In this document: in pieces, positions 1 to 11,078 of the stretch
How the letters are laid out: every line of letters starts with the position of its first letter
Position numbering within the stretch: position 1 is the stretch's first letter
From: Cryphonectria parasitica EP155
Taxonomy: Eukaryota; Ascomycota; Sordariomycetes; Diaporthales; Cryphonectriaceae
Assembly: GCF_011745365.1 (NCBI RefSeq)
Contig: NW_024468913.1
Location: forward strand, 2,232,001 to 2,296,000
DNA length: 64,000 bases
Reading direction: 5' to 3'
Made by a program: the position numbers and the translations under genes
The notes under the pieces: generated by a model
Seen by the model: only the letters and a program-made list of their open reading frames with translations
What the model was told of the DNA's origin: nothing
Databases searched by the model: none

Positions 1-677
1 ATAAGTGGGTTCAAAATCGATGAGAACATCACAGTAAATCCCTCTTCATTTGCACTGAACAATACAAGAACGTCATCATATCTCATGCCATGAATCACAT
101 TGTAATTGATTTGCTTTGCAACTGCATTCTCAATGGCATGCATGTGCTATTTGTGGGAAAGTAAGCAATAGGTAACATCAGAGCTGCTTTCGCTTAATTC
201 GCAATGCTTCACACTGCAGAAGTCGGTTCAAGATATCGAGGTGGTATTGACGGCACGTGGCAGTTACTATGAGTATCAGATCGCCCGGACTTGCTAGTGC
301 TGTCCTCAAGACCTCCACATCAGGATTTCGGCCTGCCAAGGTCCGCTGCGTCTGCTTTGGTGAGGCCGCCTCTCCGTCCACGCGTCACAGGATAATTCCC
401 TCCAATGATGCTGGTCCATCCTCACAAAGACTTTCCATTTCAGGCAAGCAGAGCGGAAAACTTTCACAAAGAGTATAGAGCTATCAACACAAAGAGATTG
501 TAAAATGGCCTAACGTTCTTCAAGACTTGAAATTATATTTGACCCCTGTTGCAGCTTGAAAAAGTTCGTCCAATCCTTCATCTCTCCAAATTGTAATTGA
601 ATCGCTTTGAAAGTCACGGAACCTCGTCCTTGCCCTTTCAAGAGCACCTACTGGCAGGAGCAGGTTTTTTGTTCACG
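1..677. other. Intergenic, no gene recognised
   Basis: I see no convincing gene here. The longest open stretch is a 67-codon frame on the minus strand at 178-381, which has no family I recognise. The right end is the presumed promoter and 5' leader of the esterase that starts at 678. Confidence 0.5.
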
Positions 678-1947
678 ATGTCTCCGATCAACAATTTTCT
701 CAAGATTGCCATCATAACGATCTCCTGTGGTCGTACCCTGGCTGATACAATTCCGACATATGGACAGTGCGGCGGCGAAGGATTCACTTCAACCGGCGAT
801 TGTGCGTCTGGCTCCTACTGCCAGTCCGAGAATGCTTATTATTGTACGCACGACTTCGAAATGAGTATGCTGTCTCCGCCTGTTGACTGTTCGATCATGT
901 AGATCAATGCATCCCAGGAACTGCAACGACCGCTGCGTCCTCAGTGGCCACGACACCAGCATCAACTTCAGCTACCACAACACTAGCTGTAACGACTCAT
1001 TCCAGTACTTCAACTTCAACACAATCTCCAACGTCGACAAGTAGTAAAGCTGCGACTTCCACCGGGGGAACACGATATCTAGTTGTATTCGGAGATTCAT
1101 ACTCAACGACGGAGTTTTATATCCAGGGAGGCTATCCTTCCGCATCCGACCCCATCGGCTTGCCTGCACTGCCTGGTGACACGACGAGCGGGGGTCTGAA
1201 CTGGGTCGGCCTCGTCACCAGCGAGCTGAACACAAGCCTCGTATTGACCTATGACTGGGCATACTATGGTGCTGATACTTCCAACGAGATCATCAACACT
1301 GGGGTCACCACCGACTTCATTGCGCAGGTTGGAGAGTTCGAAGAATACCTGGTTCCTGCACCCTCAGAGGCGGAATGGACAGCTGACAACACTCTCGTTG
1401 CTGTTTGGATGGGTATCAACGACGTTGGCGAGTGCTTCTGGGAATCTTCTGTGTATGCAACTTGCCCTATCGATGAGGTGATGGACACGTACTTTGGCCT
1501 TCTCGAGGATCTATACAACGATGGAGTCCGCGACTTTGTTCTCTTGATGATTCCTCGTAAGTATTCCGATCTTTTTCTTTTTCTTTTCGTCTCAGCCCTG
1601 AGCTGACATCTAAAATAGCATTTTACAAAGCTCCAATATTTGCGGACTACACAACGTCTGAGTTGGAAAGTCTCATTGACAACATTCAGACGTACAATGA
1701 GGCCCTGGAGACCAACCTCGCTACCTTCAAGTCCAGCTACAGTGGTGTCACAGGACAGGTCTTCAACACTTCAGATTCTTTCTGGACGGTGATTGATGAT
1801 CCCACGGCTTATGGCGCTGCGGATGCGACTTGCGAGAACACGGACGGAACGAGCTGCGTCTGGTATGATGACTACCATCCAGGGCAAGCAATTCAGAAGC
1901 TTGTTGCAGAAGCGCTCGTAGACGCTGTGGGGTCGAGCTACTTTTGA
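678..1947 (+). CDS. Secreted CBM1-linked SGNH acetylesterase (CE16-like)
   Basis: Predicted exons are 678-843, 903-1556 and 1619-1947, giving 382 aa. Residues 1-22 form a hydrophobic signal peptide. Residues about 24-60 are a fungal cellulose-binding module (CBM1: YGQCGGEGF, then the Cys pattern ending YYYQC, which is rebuilt exactly by removing intron 1). Residues about 62-108 are a Ser/Thr-rich linker. The rest is an SGNH/GDSL esterase with FGDSYS (nucleophile Ser about 121), a GIND block and a C-terminal DDYHPG (Asp/His about 357/360). This arrangement is typical of carbohydrate esterase family 16 enzymes, which remove acetyl groups from hemicellulose oligomers outside the cell. Introns of 59 and 62 nt have GT-AG ends. 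The substrate is inferred from the family. The gene looks intact. Confidence 0.88.
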
Positions 1948-2450
1948 TTGTACGGGTGGCGACCTGTATATATCACTGTGTAAATAGCAGTTGCTTGACG
2001 CTCGGGGGGGGGGGGGGGGACTGTGCCCTTTGCGGAGAAGCTTTTTCTAACATCTTGAAAACAATTCGTCGTTCCTTTGGAGTATATACTTTGCAATAGC
2101 ATTTTCACTTGTAGATAGAAATCACTTCATGGAACATTTGATCAAATAGTCATATCTGAAATTCGGTCATCGACCTGCAAGGTTTTCCTACCTACTGGGT
2201 ATTTAAGTATCTTGCAGATCTTTCATTCTTAACCTCCGTCTGAAATCTATGAAAATAAAAGAAAATAAAATAACGTCATTTCTGTCATGAAATGGTTGGC
2301 AGTAGAAGGGAAGCTCGTGTTACATTCCCGGCAAATATTCCGCGTCCAAGCAATCTGACTCGCTGTGCTATGCAAAGCAATGTGAAAAAGTCTTCCAAGT
2401 CCAGAACGCCGTGCCGATATGTCTGTTCTATAAGGATGGCATGCCGAAGG
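1948..2450. other. Intergenic between convergent genes, with G16 tract
   Basis: This is the shared 3' region of the esterase and the opine-dehydrogenase-like gene. It contains an uninterrupted run of 16 G at 2004-2019. No other structure was seen. Confidence 0.6.
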
Positions 2451-3680
2451 TCAAAAGATATAAGTCTGTTTCCCTATCAGGCTCAACAATCCAGGCTCTC
2501 CAGTCAAATGCCTCAAATCTGGCGGGAAGGAGGAGCGGCTTGGGCTGGACGGATACAGCGTCTTGACAGGCCTCGTCTCGTAGGTTATGACGTCCTGTGG
2601 CTTGGGTGCACCAAACATGTCCAATATATCATCTGCGGTCATTCCACCTAGTCCAAGCGACTGAAGTGTCGTGCCTGTGGTGAGATAATCCTCATCCACC
2701 ATCGAAGAGGTCAACGTGATCATTGATCGCATGACTGGTAGCTCAAGACCACGTAGTCTCCCAAGACAATACCACAAGACCATTGTCTCCTTCATATCCT
2801 CATCCAGAAATCGCTGACCCTTCAGTCTGGTCGGAGCCAGTCCGTGCTTGTTGTGCGGCGCGGACCCCTGAGCAAACGACACCCAGTCTGGATAGTCCGA
2901 ATTGTACCAGATGTTGGTCCATTCCAGCACAGACGGTGTCTTCTCACCATTGCTTGCGGCGATAGCCATCCTCTCTGCGTCCAGCGCCATGGTCGCCCTC
3001 GCCACGCTGGGAGTGATCCCTTCACCGTACAAGTGGAATGGGTTGCCGCTCTCAACGCGTCCGGCATTGAAAACCATTGGTGGACAATGCACAACGGGGT
3101 TCGTGCAGTTGAGCCAGATGTTGAGGATGGAATTCCGCCACTCCACACGGTCATCAAAGATATGGGATAGGACGAGACGGTCGTGCTCCTGCATTACCTT
3201 GACTGAGGCAAGTGGAAATGTCTCCTTCACGTAGAGGACCGCGACCTCGCCCGGGCCTGGACTTCGACTTGCGTACGGCAAGGTACATGATTCCAAGATG
3301 TTGCGTGCTCTCAAGCCCACTTGCCTGGCCTTCGCTGCAAAGCTGCCTCCGCCAGGAAGCGCCACGATGGTCGTCTTGCGAAGGTCGTGCTTCTGCAGTG
3401 CACAAAGGATTTCTCGGTGCGCCGTTGACAATGTGACAATAATGATGTAGTCCGTGTTGACAACAAACTCGGCGAGGTCATCGACAAGCTGAACCTTGAA
3501 GGTACCCTCCGTGGCGTGAGAGGCTTTGAGCACGCTGCCGTTGTTTTTGACATATTCGTACTCAATCCGATGACCTGGACAGCAGTAGATCAAAGGCTTG
3601 TGTCCACGCGAGGCAAGGTGAACCGCCAAGGCCTTCCCACCCTGGCCCAGGCCAATGATGCCAACTCGAGCCTGAGGCAT
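2451..3680 (-). CDS. NAD/NADP octopine/nopaline (opine) dehydrogenase-like protein
   Basis: This is a single-exon gene of 409 aa. The ATG at 3680 is chosen because the frame upstream of it has no ATG. The N-terminus is a Rossmann fold (VGIIGLGQGGKALAVHLASR, a GxGxxG dinucleotide site). The C-terminal half matches the opine dehydrogenase domain, with an N-P-x-x-H segment (CTNPVVHCPPM), a conserved F-Y/HLYGEGITP stretch and a glycine-rich end. Opine dehydrogenases reductively condense an amino acid with an alpha-keto acid, or run the reverse. The fungal members are mostly uncharacterised, so the substrate is unknown. It is divergent from an MFS monocarboxylate-type transporter about 0.9 kb away, which would fit uptake and turnover of a carboxylate substrate. 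That link is inference. Confidence 0.8.
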   Translation of the reverse strand: MPQARVGIIGLGQGGKALAVHLASRGHKPLIYCCPGHRIEYEYVKNNGSVLKASHATEGTFKVQLVDDLAEFVVNTDYIIIVTLSTAHREILCALQKHDLRKTTIVALPGGGSFAAKARQVGLRARNILESCTLPYASRSPGPGEVAVLYVKETFPLASVKVMQEHDRLVLSHIFDDRVEWRNSILNIWLNCTNPVVHCPPMVFNAGRVESGNPFHLYGEGITPSVARATMALDAERMAIAASNGEKTPSVLEWTNIWYNSDYPDWVSFAQGSAPHNKHGLAPTRLKGQRFLDEDMKETMVLWYCLGRLRGLELPVMRSMITLTSSMVDEDYLTTGTTLQSLGLGGMTADDILDMFGAPKPQDVITYETRPVKTLYPSSPSRSSFPPDLRHLTGEPGLLSLIGKQTYIF

Positions 3681-4621
3681 GGCTGCCAAAAAATGAGTTC
3701 TCGGAGCGTGGCTATTGGCTGATGTCTGAGGTCGTGGCTCCTGCTTTGGCCTGTCCCAGCGACTCGTTTTCGGTTCCTAATATGAGGTCTCGACCTCGAA
3801 AGTAATTGTGTTCAAATCAAATATGAACTAAGAAAAAGTAAAGTAAGGCACCCGACACTCTTTTGAGGTAGGTCAGCGCTGGGTATAATCAATTCAGACG
3901 GCGGTTTGACAAGAGGATGGGATGGCCTGAAAGCATGTATTCTTGAGACAACTGAGCACCCTGTCTTGTTCTTTGGGGGCATGTTCGTGTTTCCAAATGT
4001 CACAGAGAGAGCACCTTCCTTACAGTCTAGAAATGCGAGGTATAAATCTCTCCAGGTGACATGGCTGACAGATGCCAGAACCCCTTGGTACATTCCGGTC
4101 CACTGTGTCTGAGAGATTTATGAGCAAGATTCGCTCAGCTATACCAAGACCAAGTGAGAGTGGGTTACAGTATGAGCAAGATCCACTCCTTGATGTGCGG
4201 GGAAAGCCCCTCCGGACCCAGACGAACGGAGGAAAATGCTCAAAACACGGTACTTGGCGTATGGAAATGACCAGGTTACAGAATCAGGATGCGATCATCT
4301 GTGCGTCCGATTTGCAGGGTGTAGACAGGTGTCGAACTCCGACGTCGCCACGTCTGTGCTCGCAGGTCAGGATCGGCGGGTTCGGGCCCAGCAGAACAAT
4401 CTACATGACTTGCATCATACTACGAAGCAATTCCTGGGAAACCTTACATTTTACTGGATGAGGATCGGTTTTGGCTCCAAGGACCGCACTGCGTAGCGAG
4501 ACAACAACTCCCTCGACCAGGGTCTTGAGCTATGCCCGGTGCATACAATCATGGTCCGTCAACTCATCAGCAACCTACATGACTGCGATTTTCTGGTCGG
4601 CAAAACATATTCACAACAACG
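3681..4621. other. Divergent promoter region
   Basis: About 0.94 kb lies between the start codons of the opine-dehydrogenase-like gene (minus) and the MFS transporter (plus). Short open frames here overlap each other and resemble no known family. I treat it as a shared upstream region. Confidence 0.5.
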
Positions 4622-6427
4622 ATGGCTATGAGCACACTGCCCGCAGAGGGACCCGATGGAGGGTATCGGGCGTGGCTCGTCGTCTTTGGAAGTTGGTGCT
4701 GCAATGTCATCATATCTGGCTGGCTGAACGCATTGGGTGTCTTTCAGGACTATTACTCGACTGTGTTATTCCCTGGCCTGCCTGAAAGTACCGTCGCTAT
4801 CATTCCGTCATTGGTGGATTTCATGATCTTCGCAGGTGTAAGTGTGGCGTGGCCCCCCAAAGCAGCCAAAAGAAAGAAAAAGGAAATAAGGTGCTAATTA
4901 ATGACTCTGCCGTAAAAGGGACCAATATTCGGCCTCATTTACGATAGGTACGGTCCACGGCTTTTGCTCTGCGTAGGAGGGTGTCTGCATGTGATCGGCA
5001 TTCTGGCCGCCTCAGTAGGCAGCCAGCATTTTTATGCCCTGGTTCTGTCTCAGGGACTTTGTAAGTGAGCTTTGTACACATGGATATCGAGTAATGATGC
5101 CCAGGTAGTACAAATTATGCTCAATCTCATCTCAACAAATTTCAATCACTGTTTGGTATACTGATCAAGGGTCTATCAAAGGCTCTGCACTTGGTGCAAG
5201 CATGATGCTATACCCGGCGATATCATCGATATCAACTTATTTCACCAAACGGCGCGCACTTGCCCTGGGCATCACATCAACCGGTACGTCCGATGCCTTG
5301 ACTTCAAAGGTTTGACTACGAAAGCTGACGGAGGATTCTCAACAGGTGGCTCAATAGGTGGCATCATTTTCCCTCTGATGTTTGAGAGCCTCGTACCAGT
5401 GATTGGCTTCGGCTGGACCATGCGAGCGTGCGCCCTGTTCATTTTCATTTTGGCGGTACGAATCAGTGCTCCCCAGATGTCTACTTTTTCTCTTACCAGA
5501 TCTTTACGTATGTTGCTACCCTTGCAGTTGTACTGAGTCGAATCCTATAGGTTGTCGCGAACCTTACCGTCTCTTCTCGAGTTCCGCCAACTCCCCGGCG
5601 TTTTCACGTCAAAGAGTACATCGAACCTTTTCAGAGCAACTCCTATCGCCTCCTCAGCTTGAGCATGCTCATGTATCTGGGTCTGTTTCTACCCCTGACG
5701 TATATAATTCTCCAAGCAAGACAGGAGGGCATGTCTGAATATTTGGCTGGCAAACTGGTGGTTGTGATCAATGCCGCAAGTTGTGAGTAGCGTTACAGCC
5801 CATTCTTTTCCTTTCTTCCCTCCTCCATTATTCTCAATGGAAGACGGAGATCCATTAAATAAGGGACCCGTGCCCTCAGATCTGCAACGCTGACAGGTCG
5901 TTCTCTTGAGTGATCGGACGATTATTGCCTGCATGGGCTGCCGATCACATTGGCCGTTTCAATACTGCGATTATCTTCAGCTTGCTCTCCACAACTATGG
6001 TTTTGGCCTTTTGGGTCCCCTTGAAGAACAATGAATCTGGTATCATTACCTTCTCTGTGTTATATGGCATATTCTCTGGGGCTGTGATCGCCCTTACCCC
6101 CGCGCTGGTTTCCCAGATCAGGTAAAGAACTTTGCCCATCCCAAGAATTCTCCATATTAGCATCGCTCCGTCTGAGAACAAACACTCTGCTGACAGATCC
6201 CGAAAAGCCACGTACATGAAATAGGGGTGCGAACTGGCATGTTGTATGGTGTGATTGGCCTAATCACTCTGACCAGCACACTGTCAGCAGGTGCAATCGT
6301 GGATGACCTAAATGGTCAATTCATTGGGCTCAAGATATTTTGTGGTGTTTCTATCGGCCTTGGAGCTTTGTTTCTGATCTGGACGAGAGTTTTCATGACA
6401 GGTTGGAGGCTGAAAGCTCGAGTATGA
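4622..6427 (+). CDS. MFS transporter, monocarboxylate/riboflavin (MCH) type
   Basis: I assembled seven exons: 4622-4837, 4919-5060, 5182-5283, 5346-5455, 5551-5782, 5911-6121 and 6208-6427. They give 410 aa with no frame break. The sequence opens with a short cytosolic segment (PDGGYRAWLVVFGSW), the hallmark of the MCT/MCH family. Next come GPIFGLIYDRYGPR (the loop 2-3 motif), SALGASMMLYPA, TKRRALALGITSTGGSIGG and, in the C-terminal half, GRLLPAWAADHIGR and HEIGVRTGMLYGVIG. About 12 membrane segments are expected. These proteins are proton-coupled carriers for monocarboxylates or similar small acids in the plasma membrane. The real substrate cannot be read from sequence. The exon 7 acceptor (AAAAG at 6203-6207) was chosen because it alone restores the family motif. 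Confidence 0.82.
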
Positions 6428-6708
6428 TATAGTGGAAAAGATGATCATGAACCTGCATTTTTCTGATGCATATCTATATATGACATACCCCATGACTAAA
6501 ATATTGACCCCCCCCTGCATTGGCGGTAATGTATAGTTTGTGTAGAACGTCGTATGCTGCGGACCTTGCACGCAGAAGCAGTTTCACGAAAATGATAATG
6601 TCACGCAGGAGTTGAGCACGCGCTTAACCTATCCATCGGGGGGGAAAGAAGGGGAAAAAAACACTCTGGCCTATTCACTGTGATACATTATGTTCTGGTG
6701 TAATCTGT

Positions 6709-7692
6709 TTACTTCTTCCTGCCCAGAACCGTTGCGGCGGGCCAGACTAATTCAAAATCGCCGCCTCTCTCCCTAACGAGTTTCTCGAATTGGCTGAACG
6801 CGTCAGTCTCCCAGAGTCTACCATCCATGACGAAAGGCTCATATCCAAGGGTCTGAAAAAACTCCTTGAGCTGCTCAATGGAGTAACCTTTCCTGCTCCA
6901 CCATTCGTCTTCTTCAACAACTTCTACCTGTTCGCCTTTCAAGACTGCTAACTTGGGCTCTCCGTAATGCGCCCAAGTTGAGTCTCGCAGTGGCCACTTG
7001 CCGTCCTTGGGCAGGTTTGCCGTCCTTCGATGAACAGTTGCCCACTTGGATGGATCAAAGGGGACATAGTCCAGGCCAATGGACAAGTTCCTAAATGCTC
7101 GTGCTCGGACAGATTTCGTCACGTCCTTCTCTGCGTCGCCTTGATCCTGGAAGCGCCTGCGTTTCTCGAACACAGCTGCCAAGGCATCCGCAGCCTGCTC
7201 GTCGTCTTTGATAGTTGGTTGTGGGTAGACCACTGCGCCGAACGTGCCGCCAGGACGAAGGGTGTCGGCAATGGTGCTCATCGCCGTGTCGATCTCGGTC
7301 CAGTGAATACTGGCACAAGCGATGAGCATGTCCACCGATCCAGGGCTCAGACCTGGAAAGGCCTCCTCGGCAGGACCGCGGTGAAAGAAGAATTGAATGC
7401 CTGGGTAGCGCTCGGAAGTGAAATTCTTTTTGGCGGCGGCCAGGTTATTTTCATTTGGGTCCGAAAGATAGACGCGGTTGACCTGCTGGCCGCGGGAGCT
7501 GGCGACGGCGAGAAAACTCGCGGCCCCAATACCGCCGCCGGTGCCGACATCCATGATGCTCTCCAGAGGTCCCTGGTGGAAATCCAGCCATGTGGTCCAC
7601 ATAGACTCCGGGTAGGACGGCCGGTACCTGGCATAGTGGTCCCAGTCATCCGTCTTGACCGAAAAGGCAAATTTCTTGTCGTCTGCTGTCAT
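6709..7692 (-). CDS. SAM-dependent methyltransferase (class I, trans-aconitate methyltransferase-like)
   Basis: This is a single exon of 327 aa. An in-frame ATG lies 24 codons upstream at 7764, but the start at 7692 (MTADDKKFAF) places the N-terminus where relatives begin. The SAM-binding motif I is IMDVGTGGGIGAASF. It is followed by an acidic residue at the end of strand 2 (VYLSDPNE) and by DMLIACASIHWTEID (motif IV region), typical of methyltransferase type 11 and of the yeast Tmt1/Crg1-like group, whose members often methylate small carboxylic acids or toxic metabolites. The C-terminal third is the family's substrate-specific cap. The substrate is unknown. The neighbours do not form an obvious pathway with it. 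Confidence 0.8.
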   Translation of the reverse strand: MTADDKKFAFSVKTDDWDHYARYRPSYPESMWTTWLDFHQGPLESIMDVGTGGGIGAASFLAVASSRGQQVNRVYLSDPNENNLAAAKKNFTSERYPGIQFFFHRGPAEEAFPGLSPGSVDMLIACASIHWTEIDTAMSTIADTLRPGGTFGAVVYPQPTIKDDEQAADALAAVFEKRRRFQDQGDAEKDVTKSVRARAFRNLSIGLDYVPFDPSKWATVHRRTANLPKDGKWPLRDSTWAHYGEPKLAVLKGEQVEVVEEDEWWSRKGYSIEQLKEFFQTLGYEPFVMDGRLWETDAFSQFEKLVRERGGDFELVWPAATVLGRKK

Positions 7693-9025
7693 CTTTGATA
7701 AAAAGGTCTGGTGTTGCCGGTCACAAAAGATAGTTTGATGGTCAATTGATACACTGTCTAACAAGACGACAACCTTAGTGGGCCTCGAATCGGTATTTTA
7801 GGGACAATATAACTTTTCGTCTGAAGCCCTTTAAGACACGAAACGAGCCCATACGGGAGGACTGGGATGCCAAAGAGGGAGGGGTCAAGTGGAGAACCTG
7901 AAAACGTGCTCATGGTAGGACAGTATTGCTACACAGTACGGCTGAGGTGCTCCATATGGTACTTTAAACTTGCTCACCGGCAGGTGATGTTATGGGCCCT
8001 CTCTAGGAACTTGCTCAAGTGATGTGCAACATGCGGCGGGTCTTACCCAATGCCCTAGTAGCAGCGCCCGTAGACCAGACGTTAGAATTGATACTTCAGT
8101 CGCCAGGTCTCGACAACAGAGATGGACTCCAGGATGCGAGGTCGTGGGGAAATATGGAGCCGAAACTGAGAGCTTTTCGAGCTTGAGAGAAGCAGAGATA
8201 AACTTGACATTAAATTTGGGAGATGAAAGGGAGAACAAGAAGAGTGACCGAGTACTTCAAGCTCGTAGATAGTTTATATGGCAGATAAATCCCAGTTCTA
8301 GCGTACGTGTGGTTAGTCTGACCCGCTTTTCAACAAACACATGTGCCTATAGTATCTTATTCTTGAGCTCAACCAACTTATAATTGTAAATAATCGTCCC
8401 GTAACTATTTAGCCCTCTTGATAACACCAGCTGTCGAGGTTGACGGCGAAGACAGGCATACATGATATTACATGACGGATTTTGGCGCGATTCGTTGCCA
8501 ATTCACGAAGGCAAAGAAGCCATGCCAATTGCCCGTCTCCTGACGTTCAACCCTGCATCTGATAAAATAGCAACGAGAAGACTAAATAGTGCGACTATTG
8601 ACCCCCCCAAAAAAGGGAAATTTTCCCCTTTGCAGGTGGAATCATTCAATTTGATGTCGTCGCCTTCGTCTGGTGCTGGACTTACGAAACTCGGGATTTA
8701 CGGAGAAGGGAGATAATTGTTACTTGAAAAGTATAAAGTCCCGTCCGTTAGCTCCGCATACCTAAAGTCCAGTACGTTTGGCCGCCTTCAAGTCAAGGGA
8801 AGACTTAGGAAAGTTTGCAGTTTAATGATGTTGCTGGATCTAGAAAGGAATATAAATTGCAACATGATCTCCTTTGAAGTGAGTGTCACTTGAAAAAATA
8901 TGCCACAGTATCAGACCTGTCCATTCCTCCGGCCAAAGACGGGGCATTCATCAACGGTGAACTATTCAATAAAACGCATATCCTCATCCCTTACTCTTCG
9001 CAAATATCCTAAAACTCCGGGAATC
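7693..9025. other. Intergenic, nothing recognised
   Basis: This 1.3-kb gap lies between divergent genes. Open frames of 60-84 codons occur on both strands, but none shows a domain or codon pattern I recognise. Confidence 0.45.
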
Positions 9026-10245
9026 ATGGCGACAAGCTCTAGATACGCTCAAGATCAGCCGCATGGGTTCTCTAATAGGATTGAGAAAGTCGCTGTCACC
9101 GGGGTGAGTACGCAGCCCTGAAGCCAGACCAGAAGCCTTTCTTTGTCTTGCTCCTAGATGCTAAACAAATATGTATCACCATAGGCAGGAGGTCGAATGG
9201 GAAGTCTGATAACCAAGGCGCTCCTTGGAACGAGCAAGCACGCTGTGACCGCCATCACACGCCCCAACAGCGACACTACCTCTTTTCCCGCGGGCGTGAA
9301 CATCATTCAGGTCGACTACAGTGGCGATGATGATACAGCGCTCGTTTCTGGCCTCCGCGGGCAACAAGCACTGATCATAACTGCAGCCGTCACAGCACCT
9401 CGAGACATGATCCCCAAGCTCATTAGGGCGGCGGCCAAGGCAGGCGTTAAATATGTCCTCCCCAACTGGTACGGCCAAGATGCCGCCAACCAGTCGCTGT
9501 GCGACGACTCGTTGCTCACGCCGATGCGTGACAGCATCCTCGCCGAGTTCGCGGCTCTGGAACCGAACTCTACGGCGTACTTCCTGCTGTACTGTAACTT
9601 TTGGTACGAGTTCAGTCTCGGCGGTGGACCGGACCGATTTGGTTTCGACTTCCAGAAGCGGTCCCTCATCCTCTTCGATAAAGGAGATGTGGCCATCAAC
9701 GTGACAACATGGCCTCAGGTATGTAAAGTATTTGATTTTATGTTGGTGAATCTAGTAATATTCGGTCACTAACTTTCTCATTGTATTAGTGCGCCCGTGC
9801 CGTGGCAAACCTGCTCAGTCTGAAGGAACTCCCAGACGACGCCACAGACAAATCACCCACAATCTCCCAGTTCGCCAACAAGGGAGTCTATGTCTCCAGT
9901 TTTCTTCTGACGCAGAAGGAAATGTTCGAAAGTGTCAAGCGCGTCACGAACACTTCAGACAATGACTGGGCCATCAGTACTGAGTCCTCTGAGCAGCGCT
10001 GGCGGGAGAGTCGTGATGCCGTCCACCAAGGCAACATTGAACCTTTCGCCAAATTGCTGTACAGCCGGAACTTCTTCCCTAACGGCGGCGGCGACTATGA
10101 GTCCCAGCTGCAGCTTCAGAATGACGTGTTGAGCTTGCCAAAAGAGGATCTTGACGAGGCCACAGCTGAAGCTGTTCGTATAGGTGTCAGGGGCGATGTG
10201 GTAAAGGCGCATAAGGCTAGGGTCAAGGAATGGACTTCTTCTTGA
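9026..10245 (+). CDS. NmrA-like / isoflavone-reductase-like NAD(P)-binding protein
   Basis: Exons 9026-9103, 9185-9718 and 9790-10245 encode 355 aa. Joining exons 1 and 2 rebuilds the dinucleotide-binding motif VAVTGAGGRMGSLITKALL (GxGGxxG). This is followed by a basic residue after strand 2 (ITRPNSD) and by a YVLPNWYGQD block in place of the classic YxxxK. These features place it in the atypical short-chain dehydrogenase families NmrA/PCBER, which either reduce small aromatic substrates or sense NADP as regulators. The start at 9026 is the first ATG that gives a normal short N-terminal leader. The 81- and 71-nt introns have standard ends. I cannot tell enzyme from regulator by sequence alone. 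Confidence 0.82.
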
Positions 10246-11078
10246 TGATGAGAATGACCTTTTTCGGTTCTTCTTCAGATGTAGTTCCTACCTCTAGGGA
10301 TTGGGACCCTACTGCTCTTACAGTCTTACAATGATGATGGTCTCAGATTTGTGGTAGCATTTTCTCTTGAGCAACCGATGATTCGTTCATGTCAACATCA
10401 ACTTGTCGGATAATTATCTCTTCACCAGATAGCAATCAGTTATTCAATTGCAATTCTCATGATTTGATTCTTGTGCATTGTGTCCTTGGGGACCATGGAC
10501 AACTAGTATCGGTGTTCATGTACCAGTCTATCCTTCCCCTGTAACACAGTGCGAAAGTGTGACATATCTGTAGCGGTCTGCGGACTGCGTATCGATGAGC
10601 CGGGCTCTCTGACCATCTACCTCAATCTTCAAGAGGCGGGTAGGCCTACCCTCTGCCACCTTCGGAAGGGTGGTGTACTTTTTGTGGGTGTCAATACAGT
10701 CCTGGACCCATTGCTTTGCGAGATCTAAACATGGAAATCTTTTTCATTCTTTTTGAACAAAATCAGAGGGCGTCACGAGTTGGATTCACTAGACCCAGGT
10801 CTTTTAGTTATAGAGAGCCAATGGGTGTGGTATGGGTTCCGGGATGTTGAAATCCTCATCAAGGCACATACCAGCATCACAACTGACATAGAACTGTATG
10901 TCTCCTTTGTGATAATTAGATTTCACATTATCTAGTGGATACTTGGCAAGCAATTACATTTTATAAATGCTCGCATATTTTTTATTTTGTTTGCACAAGG
11001 ACAAATAGCATTTGACCTTACACTACACCGGATCCTGATGAAGTGTCGAGATTCTATAGTTATATGTATGAAGAAAAA
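10246..11078. other. Intergenic containing a HET-domain relic
   Basis: Apart from the HET fragment at 10528-10743, I see no gene. The AT-rich stretch 10880-11000 is the 3' flank of the MFS gene on the minus strand. Confidence 0.5.
10528..10743 (-). pseudogene. Relic of a HET (heterokaryon incompatibility) domain gene
   Basis: One minus-strand frame reads through about 70 codons matching the start of a HET domain. It has a CLDLAKQWVQDCIDTHKK leader, a PTRLLKIE segment, RLIDT, and then RYRYVTLSHC, which corresponds to the family's Y-x-x-LSHCWG core. The Trp-Gly after the core is missing and a TAG follows a few codons later (10528-10530). No ATG or downstream HET sequence is attached, so this is a truncated remnant. 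HET proteins trigger cell death on allorecognition. This fragment cannot do that by itself. Confidence 0.6.

Noticed and set aside
4838..6207. MFS gene at 4.6-6.4 kb as a pseudogene because its frame seems broken many times
   Set aside because: All breaks are explained by six in-phase GT-AG introns that restore family motifs.
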